Positions 46,144 through 53,864 of a stretch of DNA of 64,000 bases are shown in pieces. The position numbers and the translations under genes were made by a program. Position 1 is the first letter of the stretch. Every line of letters begins with the position of its first letter. The stretch comes from Flavobacterium daemonense (GTDB lineage Bacteria > Bacteroidota > Bacteroidia > Flavobacteriales > Flavobacteriaceae), in the NCBI RefSeq assembly GCF_007341385.1, contig NZ_VJYD01000011.1, positions 119,865 to 183,864 on the forward strand, in the 5' to 3' direction. The notes beneath the pieces are model-generated. The model searched no databases and had not been told where the DNA came from. It saw nothing but the letters and a program-made list of their open reading frames with translations.

Positions 46144-46833
46144 CTGAAAAAAATTCTTTTAGCCGAAGATGATGCTGATTTTGCAAATGTTCTAAAACAA
46201 TATTTAGAACTGCATCACTATGACGTTTTGTGGGCAGAAAATGGCGAAATTGCTTTAGACTATTTTAAAAATCAAACTTTTGATATTTGTATTCTGGATG
46301 TGATGATGCCAAAAATGGACGGATTTTCATTAGCAGAAAAAATTGTCAAAATCAATCCCGAAACGCCTTTTATTTTCCTGACAGCTAGAAAGTTAAAAGA
46401 AGACAAAATCATTGGATTAAAACTTGGCGCCGATGACTATATCATAAAACCTTTTGAAGCCGAAGAATTGATTTTAAGGATTCAGAATATCTTAAAAAGA
46501 ATTGAACAAAAAAGAAGCCTAGAAGGAAATAACATCATCGAAATTGGCTCGTATATTTTTGATAATGAGCGATTAACTCTCAACAACAAAAATCACGTTC
46601 AGCAACTTACAGAAATGGAAGCGTCTCTTATTGAGTATTTGTATCTGAATCATAATCAGTTACTAAAAAGAGATCAAATTTTGATGTCGGTCTGGAAAAA
46701 AGACGATTATTTTTCTGGGCGAAGCATGGATGTATTCATCAGCCGCCTTAGAAAATATTTTAATTCAGATCCAAAAATAAAAATTGAAAGTGTCCGCAAT
46801 ATTGGCTTAGAATTTAAAATAGAAAAACCTTGA
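46144..46833 (+). CDS. OmpR/PhoB-type response regulator, CTG start
   Basis: The frame is open from CTG at 46144 and gives KKILLAEDDADF, the canonical receiver start. The first usual start codon (TTG at 46228) would delete the acidic pair D9/D10 and the first helix, so CTG is the only start giving a complete receiver. The phosphoacceptor is D52 in ILDVMMPKMDG, with the switch threonine in FLTARK and lysine in IIKPF. A C-terminal winged helix (about 130-225) has RDQILMSVW and VFISRLRKYF. It forms a two-component system with the kinase ending 10 bp upstream. Confidence 0.88.
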   Translation: MKKILLAEDDADFANVLKQYLELHHYDVLWAENGEIALDYFKNQTFDICILDVMMPKMDGFSLAEKIVKINPETPFIFLTARKLKEDKIIGLKLGADDYIIKPFEAEELILRIQNILKRIEQKRSLEGNNIIEIGSYIFDNERLTLNNKNHVQQLTEMEASLIEYLYLNHNQLLKRDQILMSVWKKDDYFSGRSMDVFISRLRKYFNSDPKIKIESVRNIGLEFKIEKP

Positions 46834-46853
46834 CGAGAATCAAGGTTTTTTTT
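46824..46853 (+). terminator. Terminator overlapping the regulator stop
   Basis: The stem AAAACCTTGA/TCAAGGTTTT with a T run includes the stop codon of the response regulator. Confidence 0.8.
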
Positions 46854-46870
46854 GTTTTTTTCTTTAAGTT

Positions 46871-47416
46871 TTACTTTCCTATAACCCAACCTAAAGTGAA
46901 GTTTCCAGCAGGAATAAATTCAGTTTTGTATTTATCAAACTGAACTCCTGGACCAACACTAAATTCTAAATTGAATCTACCTTTATAAGTACGTTGCAAT
47001 CCCCAAAGTGCTGCCACTGCAGCTGATGGAACATATGAAAAGTGCTCTGAATTTCCTGAAATAGGCGTGAAATAATAAGAAGCATTTAATGCTAAATAAT
47101 TTCCAGAATTACGCTCTGTTCTTTTGCCTTTATTTGCTCTTTTTTGCAAATTATAATAATGACGAAATTGTTCTGTAATTAGTGGCGCAACAAAAACATT
47201 TGATTCTCCGTAATAGTCACTATAACTAAAGCCTAAACCCAAAGCTACTTCAGAATAAAGTGTATTTTTTTCTGAAAATCCATGTTCATAGACAAATCCG
47301 GGGAATAACATGTTTATTTTAAATTGATTTTTTACAACCGAAACCGAAGCTTCGTCCTGCGCATAAATTGATGTGACCGCGATAAACAGTACTAATAAAA
47401 AGTAATTTTTCTTCAT
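46871..47416 (-). CDS. Small outer-membrane beta-barrel protein
   Basis: This 181-residue protein has a signal peptide (about 1-19, IYAQ) and alternating strands (VVKNQFKINMLFPGFVYEHGFS, TLYSEVALGLGFSYSDYYGES, YLALNASYYFTPISG, RFNLEFSVGPGVQF). These are typical of 8-strand OmpW/OmpX-like barrels. I cannot give a ligand or role. It converges with the response regulator terminator. Confidence 0.75.
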   Translation of the reverse strand: MKKNYFLLVLFIAVTSIYAQDEASVSVVKNQFKINMLFPGFVYEHGFSEKNTLYSEVALGLGFSYSDYYGESNVFVAPLITEQFRHYYNLQKRANKGKRTERNSGNYLALNASYYFTPISGNSEHFSYVPSAAVAALWGLQRTYKGRFNLEFSVGPGVQFDKYKTEFIPAGNFTLGWVIGK

Positions 47417-47596
47417 TATTTTGGTTTTGATTAGTTTACGTAAAAATAATATTTAAACTATACGAAACTCACAAAATCAAAATTATTTTCTTACAAATTC
47501 TTCACTTAAAATCATGTAATTTATGTAAGTAATTGTATAACAAGATCTAAGAGTTTGAGCAATACATTTGTTTAACAACTTTTAAATCTAAAGATC

Positions 47597-47791
47597 ATGA
47601 ACCTAAAAAGATTATTCGGCGGATTATTGACTATCCTCGGAATTATAGGACTTATTTATACTGCCGTGATATTTGCCGGCACTAGCGGAGGAACAAGAGA
47701 TGTAAAATCTCTAATTATTTACGGAATATTAGGAATCGTATTTTTTACGTCAGGAATCAGTTTAGTTCGAACTACAAAAGACGAGTCATAA
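47597..47791 (+). CDS. Small two-helix membrane protein
   Basis: A 64-residue protein with hydrophobic helices at about 7-27 and 40-58 separated by a GTSGGTRD loop. The composition (many Gly, Ile, Leu) and length resemble small inner-membrane proteins widely found in flavobacteria without known function. It is preceded by an A/T-rich leader and an ATG. An inverted repeat lies immediately 3'. Confidence 0.65.
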   Translation: MNLKRLFGGLLTILGIIGLIYTAVIFAGTSGGTRDVKSLIIYGILGIVFFTSGISLVRTTKDES

Positions 47792-47795
47792 GGGA

Positions 47796-47874
47796 AGGTA
47801 CAAAGGTGCATAGGTTCAGAGATGCAAAGGTTTTAAATACTCTGAACCTTTGTCGCTTTGCAACTTTGAACCTA
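47796..47874. repeat. CAAAGGT-word inverted repeat
   Basis: The words AAGGTACAAAGGTGCATAGG and TGCAAAGG on the left are mirrored by CCTTTGTCGCTTTGCAAC on the right. A hairpin GGTTCAGAG/CTCTGAACC (47812-47852) sits in the middle. It lies between converging genes. Confidence 0.7.
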
Positions 47875-47878
47875 AAAT

Positions 47879-49129
47879 TTATCCCTCTATATCAGGATTA
47901 AAGTTCAATTCTGTAAAATCTCTTTCTGTTTTTGAAATTATAATGGTAGCTACTGTATTTCCTATTAAGTTGGTAATGGCTCTTGCTTCGCTCATAAATT
48001 TATCAACGCCCAATAAAAATGCCAGTCCTTCAACTGGAATTTTATGAAGCGCTGTTAGAGTTGATGCTAAAACAATAAAGCCACTTCCGGTCACGCCTGC
48101 TGCGCCCTTTGAGGTAATCATTAAAATTCCGATAACGGTCAAGATTTCGAAAAAACTCAAATGCACATCGTATAATTGCGCAATAAACAAAACCGACATG
48201 GAAAGATAAATCGAAGTTCCATCGAGATTAAAAGAATATCCTGTCGGAATTACCAATCCCACAACCGATTTACTGCAACCCATTTTTTCGAGTTTTACCA
48301 TAATGCTTGGCAAAGCAGCCTCAGAAGATGAAGTTCCAAGAACCAGCAAAAGCTCTTCTTTTATATATTTTAAAATCGAAAAAATACTGATTTTATAATA
48401 GCGCAGAATACTTCCTAAAACTAAAAAGACAAAAAGTGCCATTGTCAAATAAACGCATAACATTAATTTTCCTAGCGGAATTAAAGTGGCCAATCCAAAT
48501 TTGCCAATCGTATAGGCCATTCCTCCAAAAGCACCAATTGGAGCCAGATACATAACATATTTCAATCCTGTAAAAACAACTTTCGAAATTCGTTCTAAAA
48601 CTAAAATCGTCACTTCTCTTTTTTTATAAAAATTCAGCGCTATTCCACAAATAATAGCTGCTAATAAAACCTGAAGCGTAAAATTGGATAAAAAGAATTT
48701 CAGCCATGAAAAATGCTCTGCAGCGCCACTCGTATACTGGCTTGCATCGCCAATTGCCAAACCTGATTTATCAATTTTTCCCGGTTTAAAAACATAAGCA
48801 ATTGTAACCCCAATGGCCAACGCGACTGTCGAAACTACTTCAAAATAAGTTAAAGCTTTAACGCCAATTCTGCCCACTTTTTTCAGATTTCCCATTCCAG
48901 AAATTCCCAAAACAATCGTCAAGAATATAATTGGACCAATAAAAACAGAAATTAACTGAATAAACTTCTTGCCAAGAAATTCCATTTTCACACCGTTTTC
49001 TGGCGAAAAATGTCCAAGCAAAACACCTGCAATAATTGCAATTAGAACCCAAAAAGTAAGATTTGTAACAACTGATTTAAAAAGACTTTTATCAGTTTTT
49101 GACGAAGAATTTGGAGTCGGAATATTCAT
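47879..49129 (-). CDS. Dicarboxylate/amino acid:cation symporter (SDF family)
   Basis: This 416-residue inner-membrane transporter has the glutamate-transporter family blocks TSSSEAALPSIM (hairpin HP1 serine-rich motif), SFNLDGTSIY (NMDGT motif) and GSGFIVLASTL (HP2). It should import C4-dicarboxylates, glutamate or aspartate with H+ or Na+. The exact substrate cannot be fixed by sequence alone. The start is ATG. It lies downstream of rnpB on the same strand, about 33 bp from the RNA's 3' end. Confidence 0.92.
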   Translation of the reverse strand: MNIPTPNSSSKTDKSLFKSVVTNLTFWVLIAIIAGVLLGHFSPENGVKMEFLGKKFIQLISVFIGPIIFLTIVLGISGMGNLKKVGRIGVKALTYFEVVSTVALAIGVTIAYVFKPGKIDKSGLAIGDASQYTSGAAEHFSWLKFFLSNFTLQVLLAAIICGIALNFYKKREVTILVLERISKVVFTGLKYVMYLAPIGAFGGMAYTIGKFGLATLIPLGKLMLCVYLTMALFVFLVLGSILRYYKISIFSILKYIKEELLLVLGTSSSEAALPSIMVKLEKMGCSKSVVGLVIPTGYSFNLDGTSIYLSMSVLFIAQLYDVHLSFFEILTVIGILMITSKGAAGVTGSGFIVLASTLTALHKIPVEGLAFLLGVDKFMSEARAITNLIGNTVATIIISKTERDFTELNFNPDIEG

Positions 49130-49168
49130 GAAAAATTAGTTAGATAGTTTCACAAATATATAAAAAAA

Positions 49169-49494
49169 GCAGACCTATAAGCCGGATTCTGTTCTCATCT
49201 CGTTTTGCAACAAGACAATACCTTATCATTTATCTAGATTACGCATTACTACGCAACTCAAGCTACCTACCCTTCAACAACGGACGAGAAGCCCTTAAAT
49301 GCTGATATACTTGGTATTTCACCGCATAGAGTTTACCTGGTTTCACTACAGCATTACCTGTACATACTTTCTGTTGCACTTGTCCTTGTCTCGTCGGAAA
49401 AGACGAGACCGACGGGTGTTACCCGCTATGCTTCTCTGTGGTGTCCGGACTTTCCTCCCTTCCGATGAATCGGAACGACGATAAGGCGGTCTGC
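49169..49494 (-). ncRNA. rnpB: RNase P RNA, bacterial class A
   Basis: On the minus strand it holds the hallmark GGAAAGTCCGGAC segment, the conserved ACAGAA-type core and a 3' end with CCGGCTTATAGGTCTGC. Helix P1 pairs GCAGACC (49488-49494) with GGTCTGC (49169-49175), which fixes both ends. A U-run follows at 49162-49168 as terminator. The RNA is the catalytic subunit that trims tRNA 5' leaders. A TACTTTTG -7 box lies at 49499-49506. Confidence 0.95.
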
Positions 49495-49498
49495 GGTG

Positions 49499-49506
49499 CA
49501 AAAGTA
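49499..49506 (-). promoter_or_regulatory. -7 box for rnpB
   Basis: On the minus strand TACTTTTG fits TAnnTTTG and ends 5 nt before the P1-defined 5' end of RNase P RNA, as expected for a primary transcript. No well-spaced -33 box is seen. Confidence 0.55.
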
Positions 49507-49623
49507 ACACTTTAGAAACAAAGAATACTATTTTAAAATTTTCCATTTTATGAAATTTATCCTAACTTTTTAATTTTAAATTAGTTATCTTTAAAATTCC
49601 ATAATTTTTTAAATTCAGTTATC

Positions 49624-49917
49624 ATGAAAAGAATGTATCATTACGCAACTGTTTCAAAGGCTTTAGATCAATTGAATGAGAAAGGATTTACGTGCGATTT
49701 TAATCGAAATGCTGACATGATTAAAAAAAATCCTGAGAAATTTGAAATTGTTCATGTGTATCGATACGAGGGGGAATCAGACCCAGGCGATGAGGCAGTT
49801 GTATACGGAATTAAATCGACTTCAGGAAAAAAAGGAGTCTATGTTGCTGGCTTTTCAGCCGATTCAGATCAAGAAACAGCACAGTTTCTATTCAATTTAA
49901 GTATTAGGGGAAGGTAG
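49624..49917 (+). CDS. Conserved small protein of unknown function
   Basis: This 97-residue cytoplasmic protein opens [22 protein letters not shown]. Similar proteins in flavobacteria are often labelled phosphoribosylpyrophosphate synthetase, but none of that enzyme's motifs is present, so I treat the name as a mislabel. The helical opening and [22 protein letters not shown] strands suggest a compact alpha/beta fold. No operon partner is seen. Confidence 0.7.
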   Translation: MKRMYHYATVSKALDQLNEKGFTCDFNRNADMIKKNPEKFEIVHVYRYEGESDPGDEAVVYGIKSTSGKKGVYVAGFSADSDQETAQFLFNLSIRGR

Positions 49918-49940
49918 TTTTATATTTTCTTCATCCAGTT

Positions 49941-49970
49941 TTGTCATTTCGACGAAAGGAGAAATGACAA
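49941..49970. repeat. Collapsed TGTCATTTCGAC repeat
   Basis: TTGTCATTTC, then GACGAAAGGA, then GAAATGACAA: a 10-bp perfect inverted repeat. It equals the left arm of the 34584-type element joined to the last bases of its right arm. A deletion between two GAAAT words would produce exactly this. Confidence 0.8.
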
Positions 49971-50009
49971 GATTGTTTTGACTTTACTGCGCATGTCATA
50001 AAATAAAAA

Positions 50010-50055
50010 AAACCTTTGCGAACTTAGCGTAATTCTTTGCGGACTTTGCGGTTAA
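50010..50055. repeat. TTTGCG-word direct repeats
   Basis: CTTTGCGAACTTAGCG, TTCTTTGCGG and CTTTGCGG are three iterations of one short word, without a clear opposite arm. They resemble half of the other word-type elements. Confidence 0.5.
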
Positions 50056-50069
50056 ATATCACGCAAAAA

Positions 50070-50097
50070 AAAAGCCCAACATTCAGAAGAGCTTTTA
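50070..50097 (-). terminator. Terminator after LysM gene
   Basis: Read on the minus strand, AAAAGCTC pairs with GGGCTTTT and a T run follows. Confidence 0.6.
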
Positions 50098-50108
50098 AAA
50101 ACAGTAAA

Positions 50109-50486
50109 TTACGCTTTTGGTATTTTCAATTTCCAGCCGGGCTGAATTAAATCGGGATTGGAAATTATGTCTTTATTTGCTTCAAAGATAGACTCCCAAG
50201 AAATACCAAATTCTTTTCCAATTTTTGAAAGTGAATCACCGCTTTTAACTGTATATTCAGCTGTTATGCCTTGTGCTACTTCAATATTCATCACCACATC
50301 TGCTGATCTGTATTCTGGATCTGCTTTTTCATAAGCATCCCAAAGTTTGTCTTTATCGTCAGCCGACTTTGCAACTCCGTCGATATATAAAATGTGATCT
50401 TGCTCTCTTATTTGTAAATTAGCAATTCCAAGTTCAGATGCTAAATTCGTTACCGTTTTGTATTTTTCCTGCAAATTCATAACCAT
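50109..50486 (-). CDS. BON-like plus LysM protein (Kbp/YgaU-like)
   Basis: This 125-residue protein has a BON-like N-terminal part (about 15-70: LQIREQDHILYIDGVAKSADDKDKLWDAYEK) and a C-terminal LysM domain (about 77-123: YTVKSGDSLSKIGKEFG then IQPGWKLKIP). The architecture matches the potassium-binding protein Kbp/YgaU, though a little shorter, and no signal peptide is present. The ATG abuts the upstream stop (TAAATG), so it is coupled to the BON lipoprotein gene. Peptidoglycan or K+ binding is inferred from the family. Confidence 0.82.
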   Translation of the reverse strand: MVMNLQEKYKTVTNLASELGIANLQIREQDHILYIDGVAKSADDKDKLWDAYEKADPEYRSADVVMNIEVAQGITAEYTVKSGDSLSKIGKEFGISWESIFEANKDIISNPDLIQPGWKLKIPKA

Positions 50487-50963
50487 TTATTTTATAGTTA
50501 ATTTGTTATCAACCTTTTTGGGTTTCAATTCCTGAATACTCTGAATTAAAGGTTGCAACTGTTCTCTTTTAATTTCTCCAGAAAGCGTTACTACTCCGCC
50601 CACTACAGTCGCACTCACTCCGTCATATGCTTTTACGACTTTGCCAACAGATTTATCCAACTCATTGTCGGGATTAATTACAACCGCCGCTGCTGCAGGT
50701 TCTACATTAGGTTCTGGAATCTGGCAATTATTTATTACTGATTTGACGCCTTCAACTGACTTAACAGAACGTTCAATATTTTTTTTGAAAGCTTCATCAT
50801 CACAAGTTCCCACAATTGTAGCAACACCATCGTGTACCGTCACGTGAACGCCTGGCGTATTCAATTTTTCACTGATTTGCTTTTCTAAGTCGGCGTCCTT
50901 AGGTGCACAAGAAAGCAAAGAAACAGCAAACCCCATTCCCAATAAAATTGATTGAATTTTCAT
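50487..50963 (-). CDS. Two-BON-domain lipoprotein
   Basis: This 158-residue protein has a lipoprotein signal with lipobox LLSC (C19). Two BON domains follow (about 25-82 and 98-157), each with the VxVxDGVATIVG or VSATVVGGVVTLSG strand pattern and a VxGVKSV or IQELKPKKV helix. Proteins of this OsmY/DolP type bind phospholipid or envelope components and rise under osmotic stress. It is the first gene of a two-gene operon with the Kbp-like LysM protein. Confidence 0.88.
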   Translation of the reverse strand: MKIQSILLGMGFAVSLLSCAPKDADLEKQISEKLNTPGVHVTVHDGVATIVGTCDDEAFKKNIERSVKSVEGVKSVINNCQIPEPNVEPAAAAVVINPDNELDKSVGKVVKAYDGVSATVVGGVVTLSGEIKREQLQPLIQSIQELKPKKVDNKLTIK

Positions 50964-51111
50964 AACACTAGATTTAATATTTAACTATCTAAAATTAAAC
51001 AGATTAAACATTAAAAACTTTATACATTATGGTTATGATTCTTATATTTTTCCCAGTTATCAAGTAGTTTTTTTTTGATAACAATTTTCAGAAAAAAACT
51101 AAAACTAGAAC

Positions 51112-51200
51112 TTAATCTAGATAATCAGGCGGAAACATTTCTTGTCCGTATTTGACAAAAATGGAATTTATTTTTTCTTTCTTTTCAATTTCAGAAGCTG
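51112..51200 (-). pseudogene. Displaced C-terminal tail of the cupin gene
   Basis: In the -1 frame relative to the cupin, an open stretch runs from about 51219 to a stop at 51112-51114. It encodes KETNVAASEIEKK and then KYGQEMFPPDYLD. That ending is typical of this cupin subfamily (…KYG…PPDYL). One missing T at GTTAT near 51217-51221 would explain the shift. Without it the cupin ends early with AVIRKLM. It could be a real mutation or a base-calling error. Confidence 0.7.
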
Positions 51201-51596
51201 CTACATTAGTTTCCTTATAACTGCAATTTCTTCAAATAAATCATCAAGTCCGGCTGGAGCAACTGTACATAATAATTTTGCAGGTTCATTGCTCAAATTT
51301 TTAAAACCATGAACGATACCGCCTTTCGGAATATTGACAAAAGCATTTTTCTTCGCAATATAAACTCCCAATTCCGATTTAAAAGTAACCTCGCCTTCCA
51401 ACACAAAAAAAGTCTCTGTAAAATCAGCATGCGCATGGGGATTTGGTCCCGAGCCCGGCGGAACAGACATTTCGATTACAGCATATTCGCCATTGGTTTC
51501 TTTTCCTGAAATAATAATACGGTAATTTCCTCCGGCAATATTTAGTTTTTTGCCTTGGGTCTCATCGACGGTTATGATTGGGTTAAAACTTTTCAT
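51201..51596 (-). CDS. Cupin domain protein, tail lost by frameshift
   Basis: This 131-residue cupin has GxxNPHAHADFTETFFVLEGE (metal-ligand HxH...E) and the second motif GGIVHGFKNLSNEPAKLL. The barrel is complete, so the product may still fold. The last residues AVIRKLM replace a conserved tail that remains readable in another frame down to 51112. Small quercetinase-like or pirin-like single cupins have varied roles, so no function is assigned. It has no operon partner. Confidence 0.8.
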   Translation of the reverse strand: MKSFNPIITVDETQGKKLNIAGGNYRIIISGKETNGEYAVIEMSVPPGSGPNPHAHADFTETFFVLEGEVTFKSELGVYIAKKNAFVNIPKGGIVHGFKNLSNEPAKLLCTVAPAGLDDLFEEIAVIRKLM

Positions 51597-51657
51597 TTTG
51601 ATTTTATATTAATTTCTAATAGAAAAGCGTTCTAATCAATACATCATAAGCGTAAAA

Positions 51658-52083
51658 TTAAAGACCTAATTTTTTGAAACCCCAATTTGTTGTAGTTTCT
51701 TCTATATAGATATAAGACTGTGGCGCACAAAACTCTTCAATAAAATCGTCTGGTTCAATCTCTTTTTCAAATTTTACAACTTCATCTATTTTAATAGAAA
51801 AACCTTTTTCTGCATTTTTATAATATTCAAAAAAATCTCTTTCTGAAATTCCCCCAACTTCTTTAAACTCATTCCATAAATTAATTGGTGTATCTTCTAT
51901 AACATCTAAAATTGTGAAGTAACCAATCATTTTTTTCTTGGGCATTGAAGAATAAATAAAAATTTTCTCTACTTCCCTCTTAAAGATTTTCTTCCTAAAC
52001 TCAACTTTTTTTGTTCCAGCAATTATCGCTTGAGCATAAATTGGTTTAATCGATAATATAACGCTTGTCAAAGTATCCTTCAT
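51658..52083 (-). CDS. ASCH domain protein
   Basis: This 141-residue protein opens with SVILSIKPIYAQAIIAGTKKVEFRKK, the typical ASCH signature (PUA-like fold), followed by KIFIYSSMPKKKMIGYFTI. ASCH proteins bind RNA, and one characterised member, YqfB, hydrolyses N4-acetylcytidine. The start lies inside the upstream gene, overlapping it by 38 bp in a different frame, so the two are co-expressed. Its partner carries PIN and GNAT domains. A role in RNA modification or in a toxin-antitoxin-like module is inferred. Confidence 0.85.
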   Translation of the reverse strand: MKDTLTSVILSIKPIYAQAIIAGTKKVEFRKKIFKREVEKIFIYSSMPKKKMIGYFTILDVIEDTPINLWNEFKEVGGISERDFFEYYKNAEKGFSIKIDEVVKFEKEIEPDDFIEEFCAPQSYIYIEETTTNWGFKKLGL

Positions 52084-53551
52084 TTTTTAGTTCTTGATAG
52101 TCGATTTCAGATATTTTTGTAATAGTCTGTATTTTATTTTTAAAACTTTTCATTTCTTTTATTTTGACTAACTTAACTTTCTTTCTTAAGTATGTAACCA
52201 GTCTAAAAGTTATGACATTTAATTCTTTTTTTTCATTTAATTTATTAAATAGATCTTCCTGCGAAAATACAGTCTTTTTACTAACTAATTTCCATAACTC
52301 ATCAAAATCTTTCACTATCTGTATCGTTTCCAATATACCAACAGGTTCTATTTCTTGATTGGTTTTTGAAGAATAAAAAAATAGCAAATCGCCTCTTTTT
52401 AATTTTGTAATTTTAGAATTTGAAATGTATGCCTTTATTATCGTATTGCCTTGAATTTCATTAACACTATCAGGCGAATTATCAAATAAACTTGGATCGC
52501 GAAGTTTTCCGTCTTTAAAAAGTTTTTCATAATAATCAGGTCTAATAGGAATTGCAAATTTAGAAACTAATTCATTATCAAAATAAAATGGATGATTATT
52601 AATAACATTATCATTTGAAGATAATTTAGTTTTATTCAAACATTTTATCATTTGAATTTCAATCAAATCTTGCTTATTCAAAAACTCAACCTTATAAAAT
52701 CCAAACATTTCTAAGAGTTTGATTAAATGCACTTGTTTTTCATAAACTGTTAGATATAAATAATTTATTTTTTGGTTAATACAGTACTCAAACATTTTAT
52801 GAAGAAATAACTCGCCAAGCTTGATCCCAAATGCTGTATTGGAAACTTTGAATGTACAAATCTTTAATGCTTTTTCAAAAACATTTAATAATTGATGTTC
52901 TTCCACGGTTTCTAAATTGTAAATTAATAGCGCTTGTAATTCTTCCTCAACAATCAAAGAATAGCATTTTCTATTTTTATTTGCACATTTTAGAAGCCAA
53001 TTATCAAATACTTCCCCACCATAGTCTTCTCTTAAACTATCAAAAAAAACAGAACCAAACTTATTTTCTATCTCCCTAACACTATGCTCTTTAAGTATGG
53101 GATGAGTCGGGATTTTAATCGTAAATTGCTCTTCTAAAAAATAAAGTATTTCATTAATATCTAAAACTTTTGTTTGAAGATTTACTTTTTTAGCATTATT
53201 ATGAATTCCTTTGTCTTGTGTTACAAACACATCAACATAATCCTTGTATAATTGATATAACTGCCTATTATCAATTTCGTCATTAATCTTTTTTTGACCT
53301 ATAAGATTTACAAATTCTTGGGTTGGTTGAGCAAAGTCTTTTAACTTTTCATACTTATCTAGTTTAGAATTAATGATTGCTTTTCGTTCCAAATCCTTAT
53401 CTCTGTTAATATCAATAGGAATTGCTTTTGGATGGTACAAAACTTGACAATTATTAGTAATTGCAAGTCTGTAAAATTCTGAAAATTGTTTGATGATTAC
53501 TTTATTATCTTCAAGATTTATTAGAATGTTTGTGTCAATTAATATTCTCAA
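52046..53551 (-). CDS. PIN-GNAT-PUA/EVE-like three-domain protein
   Basis: This 501-residue protein has an N-terminal PIN nuclease fold (about 1-135) with acids D6 in LIDTN, D94 and D113 in VTQDKG. A GNAT-like region follows (about 165-315: TFKVSNTAFGIKLGELFLHKMFEYC then LLEMFGFYKVEFL). Last is a PUA/EVE-like domain (about 330-501: KRGDLLFFYSSKT then EPVGILETIQIV). PIN domains cut RNA, GNATs transfer acetyl groups, and EVE/ASCH folds read modified nucleotides. The 38-bp overlap with the ASCH gene and the unusually K/N/I-rich, AT-rich coding suggest an acquired two-gene system. The domain calls come from motifs seen by eye. Confidence 0.75.
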   Translation of the reverse strand: MRILIDTNILINLEDNKVIIKQFSEFYRLAITNNCQVLYHPKAIPIDINRDKDLERKAIINSKLDKYEKLKDFAQPTQEFVNLIGQKKINDEIDNRQLYQLYKDYVDVFVTQDKGIHNNAKKVNLQTKVLDINEILYFLEEQFTIKIPTHPILKEHSVREIENKFGSVFFDSLREDYGGEVFDNWLLKCANKNRKCYSLIVEEELQALLIYNLETVEEHQLLNVFEKALKICTFKVSNTAFGIKLGELFLHKMFEYCINQKINYLYLTVYEKQVHLIKLLEMFGFYKVEFLNKQDLIEIQMIKCLNKTKLSSNDNVINNHPFYFDNELVSKFAIPIRPDYYEKLFKDGKLRDPSLFDNSPDSVNEIQGNTIIKAYISNSKITKLKRGDLLFFYSSKTNQEIEPVGILETIQIVKDFDELWKLVSKKTVFSQEDLFNKLNEKKELNVITFRLVTYLRKKVKLVKIKEMKSFKNKIQTITKISEIDYQELKNEGYFDKRYIID

Positions 53552-53864
53552 TTTATTTATTTTTTTATTTTTTTATCCCCTCTCTTTTTTCTTCAGCTCC
53601 CTATGTCTACTTTATTTAATTTTTAAAAATAAGAATACTTATATGAAACTAATCATTTTGATTTTTGCTAAAAATAGTAATTTTTTTATTACAAAAATAA
53701 AACTAAACATTTATTAATTCGAACCTAATTAGACAACAAAAATGAATTTCCCTCCAAAATATTTCCTTATTCCCTCATATTCAATTCACTTAAAAATCTT
53801 TCAATTTTTAAATTTTTAAATCATTAAATTATACTCTATATTTGCTATCGAATAAAAACAGAAT
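53552..53864. other. AT-rich region before dnaX
   Basis: 313 bp of very AT-rich sequence. Apart from the dnaX -7 box no gene, repeat or hairpin with a T run stands out. Confidence 0.45.
53837..53844 (+). promoter_or_regulatory. -7 box for dnaX
   Basis: TATATTTG fits TAnnTTTG and ends 20 nt before the ATG at 53865, predicting a leader of about 13 nt. Only T-rich sequence is seen at -33. Confidence 0.5.
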
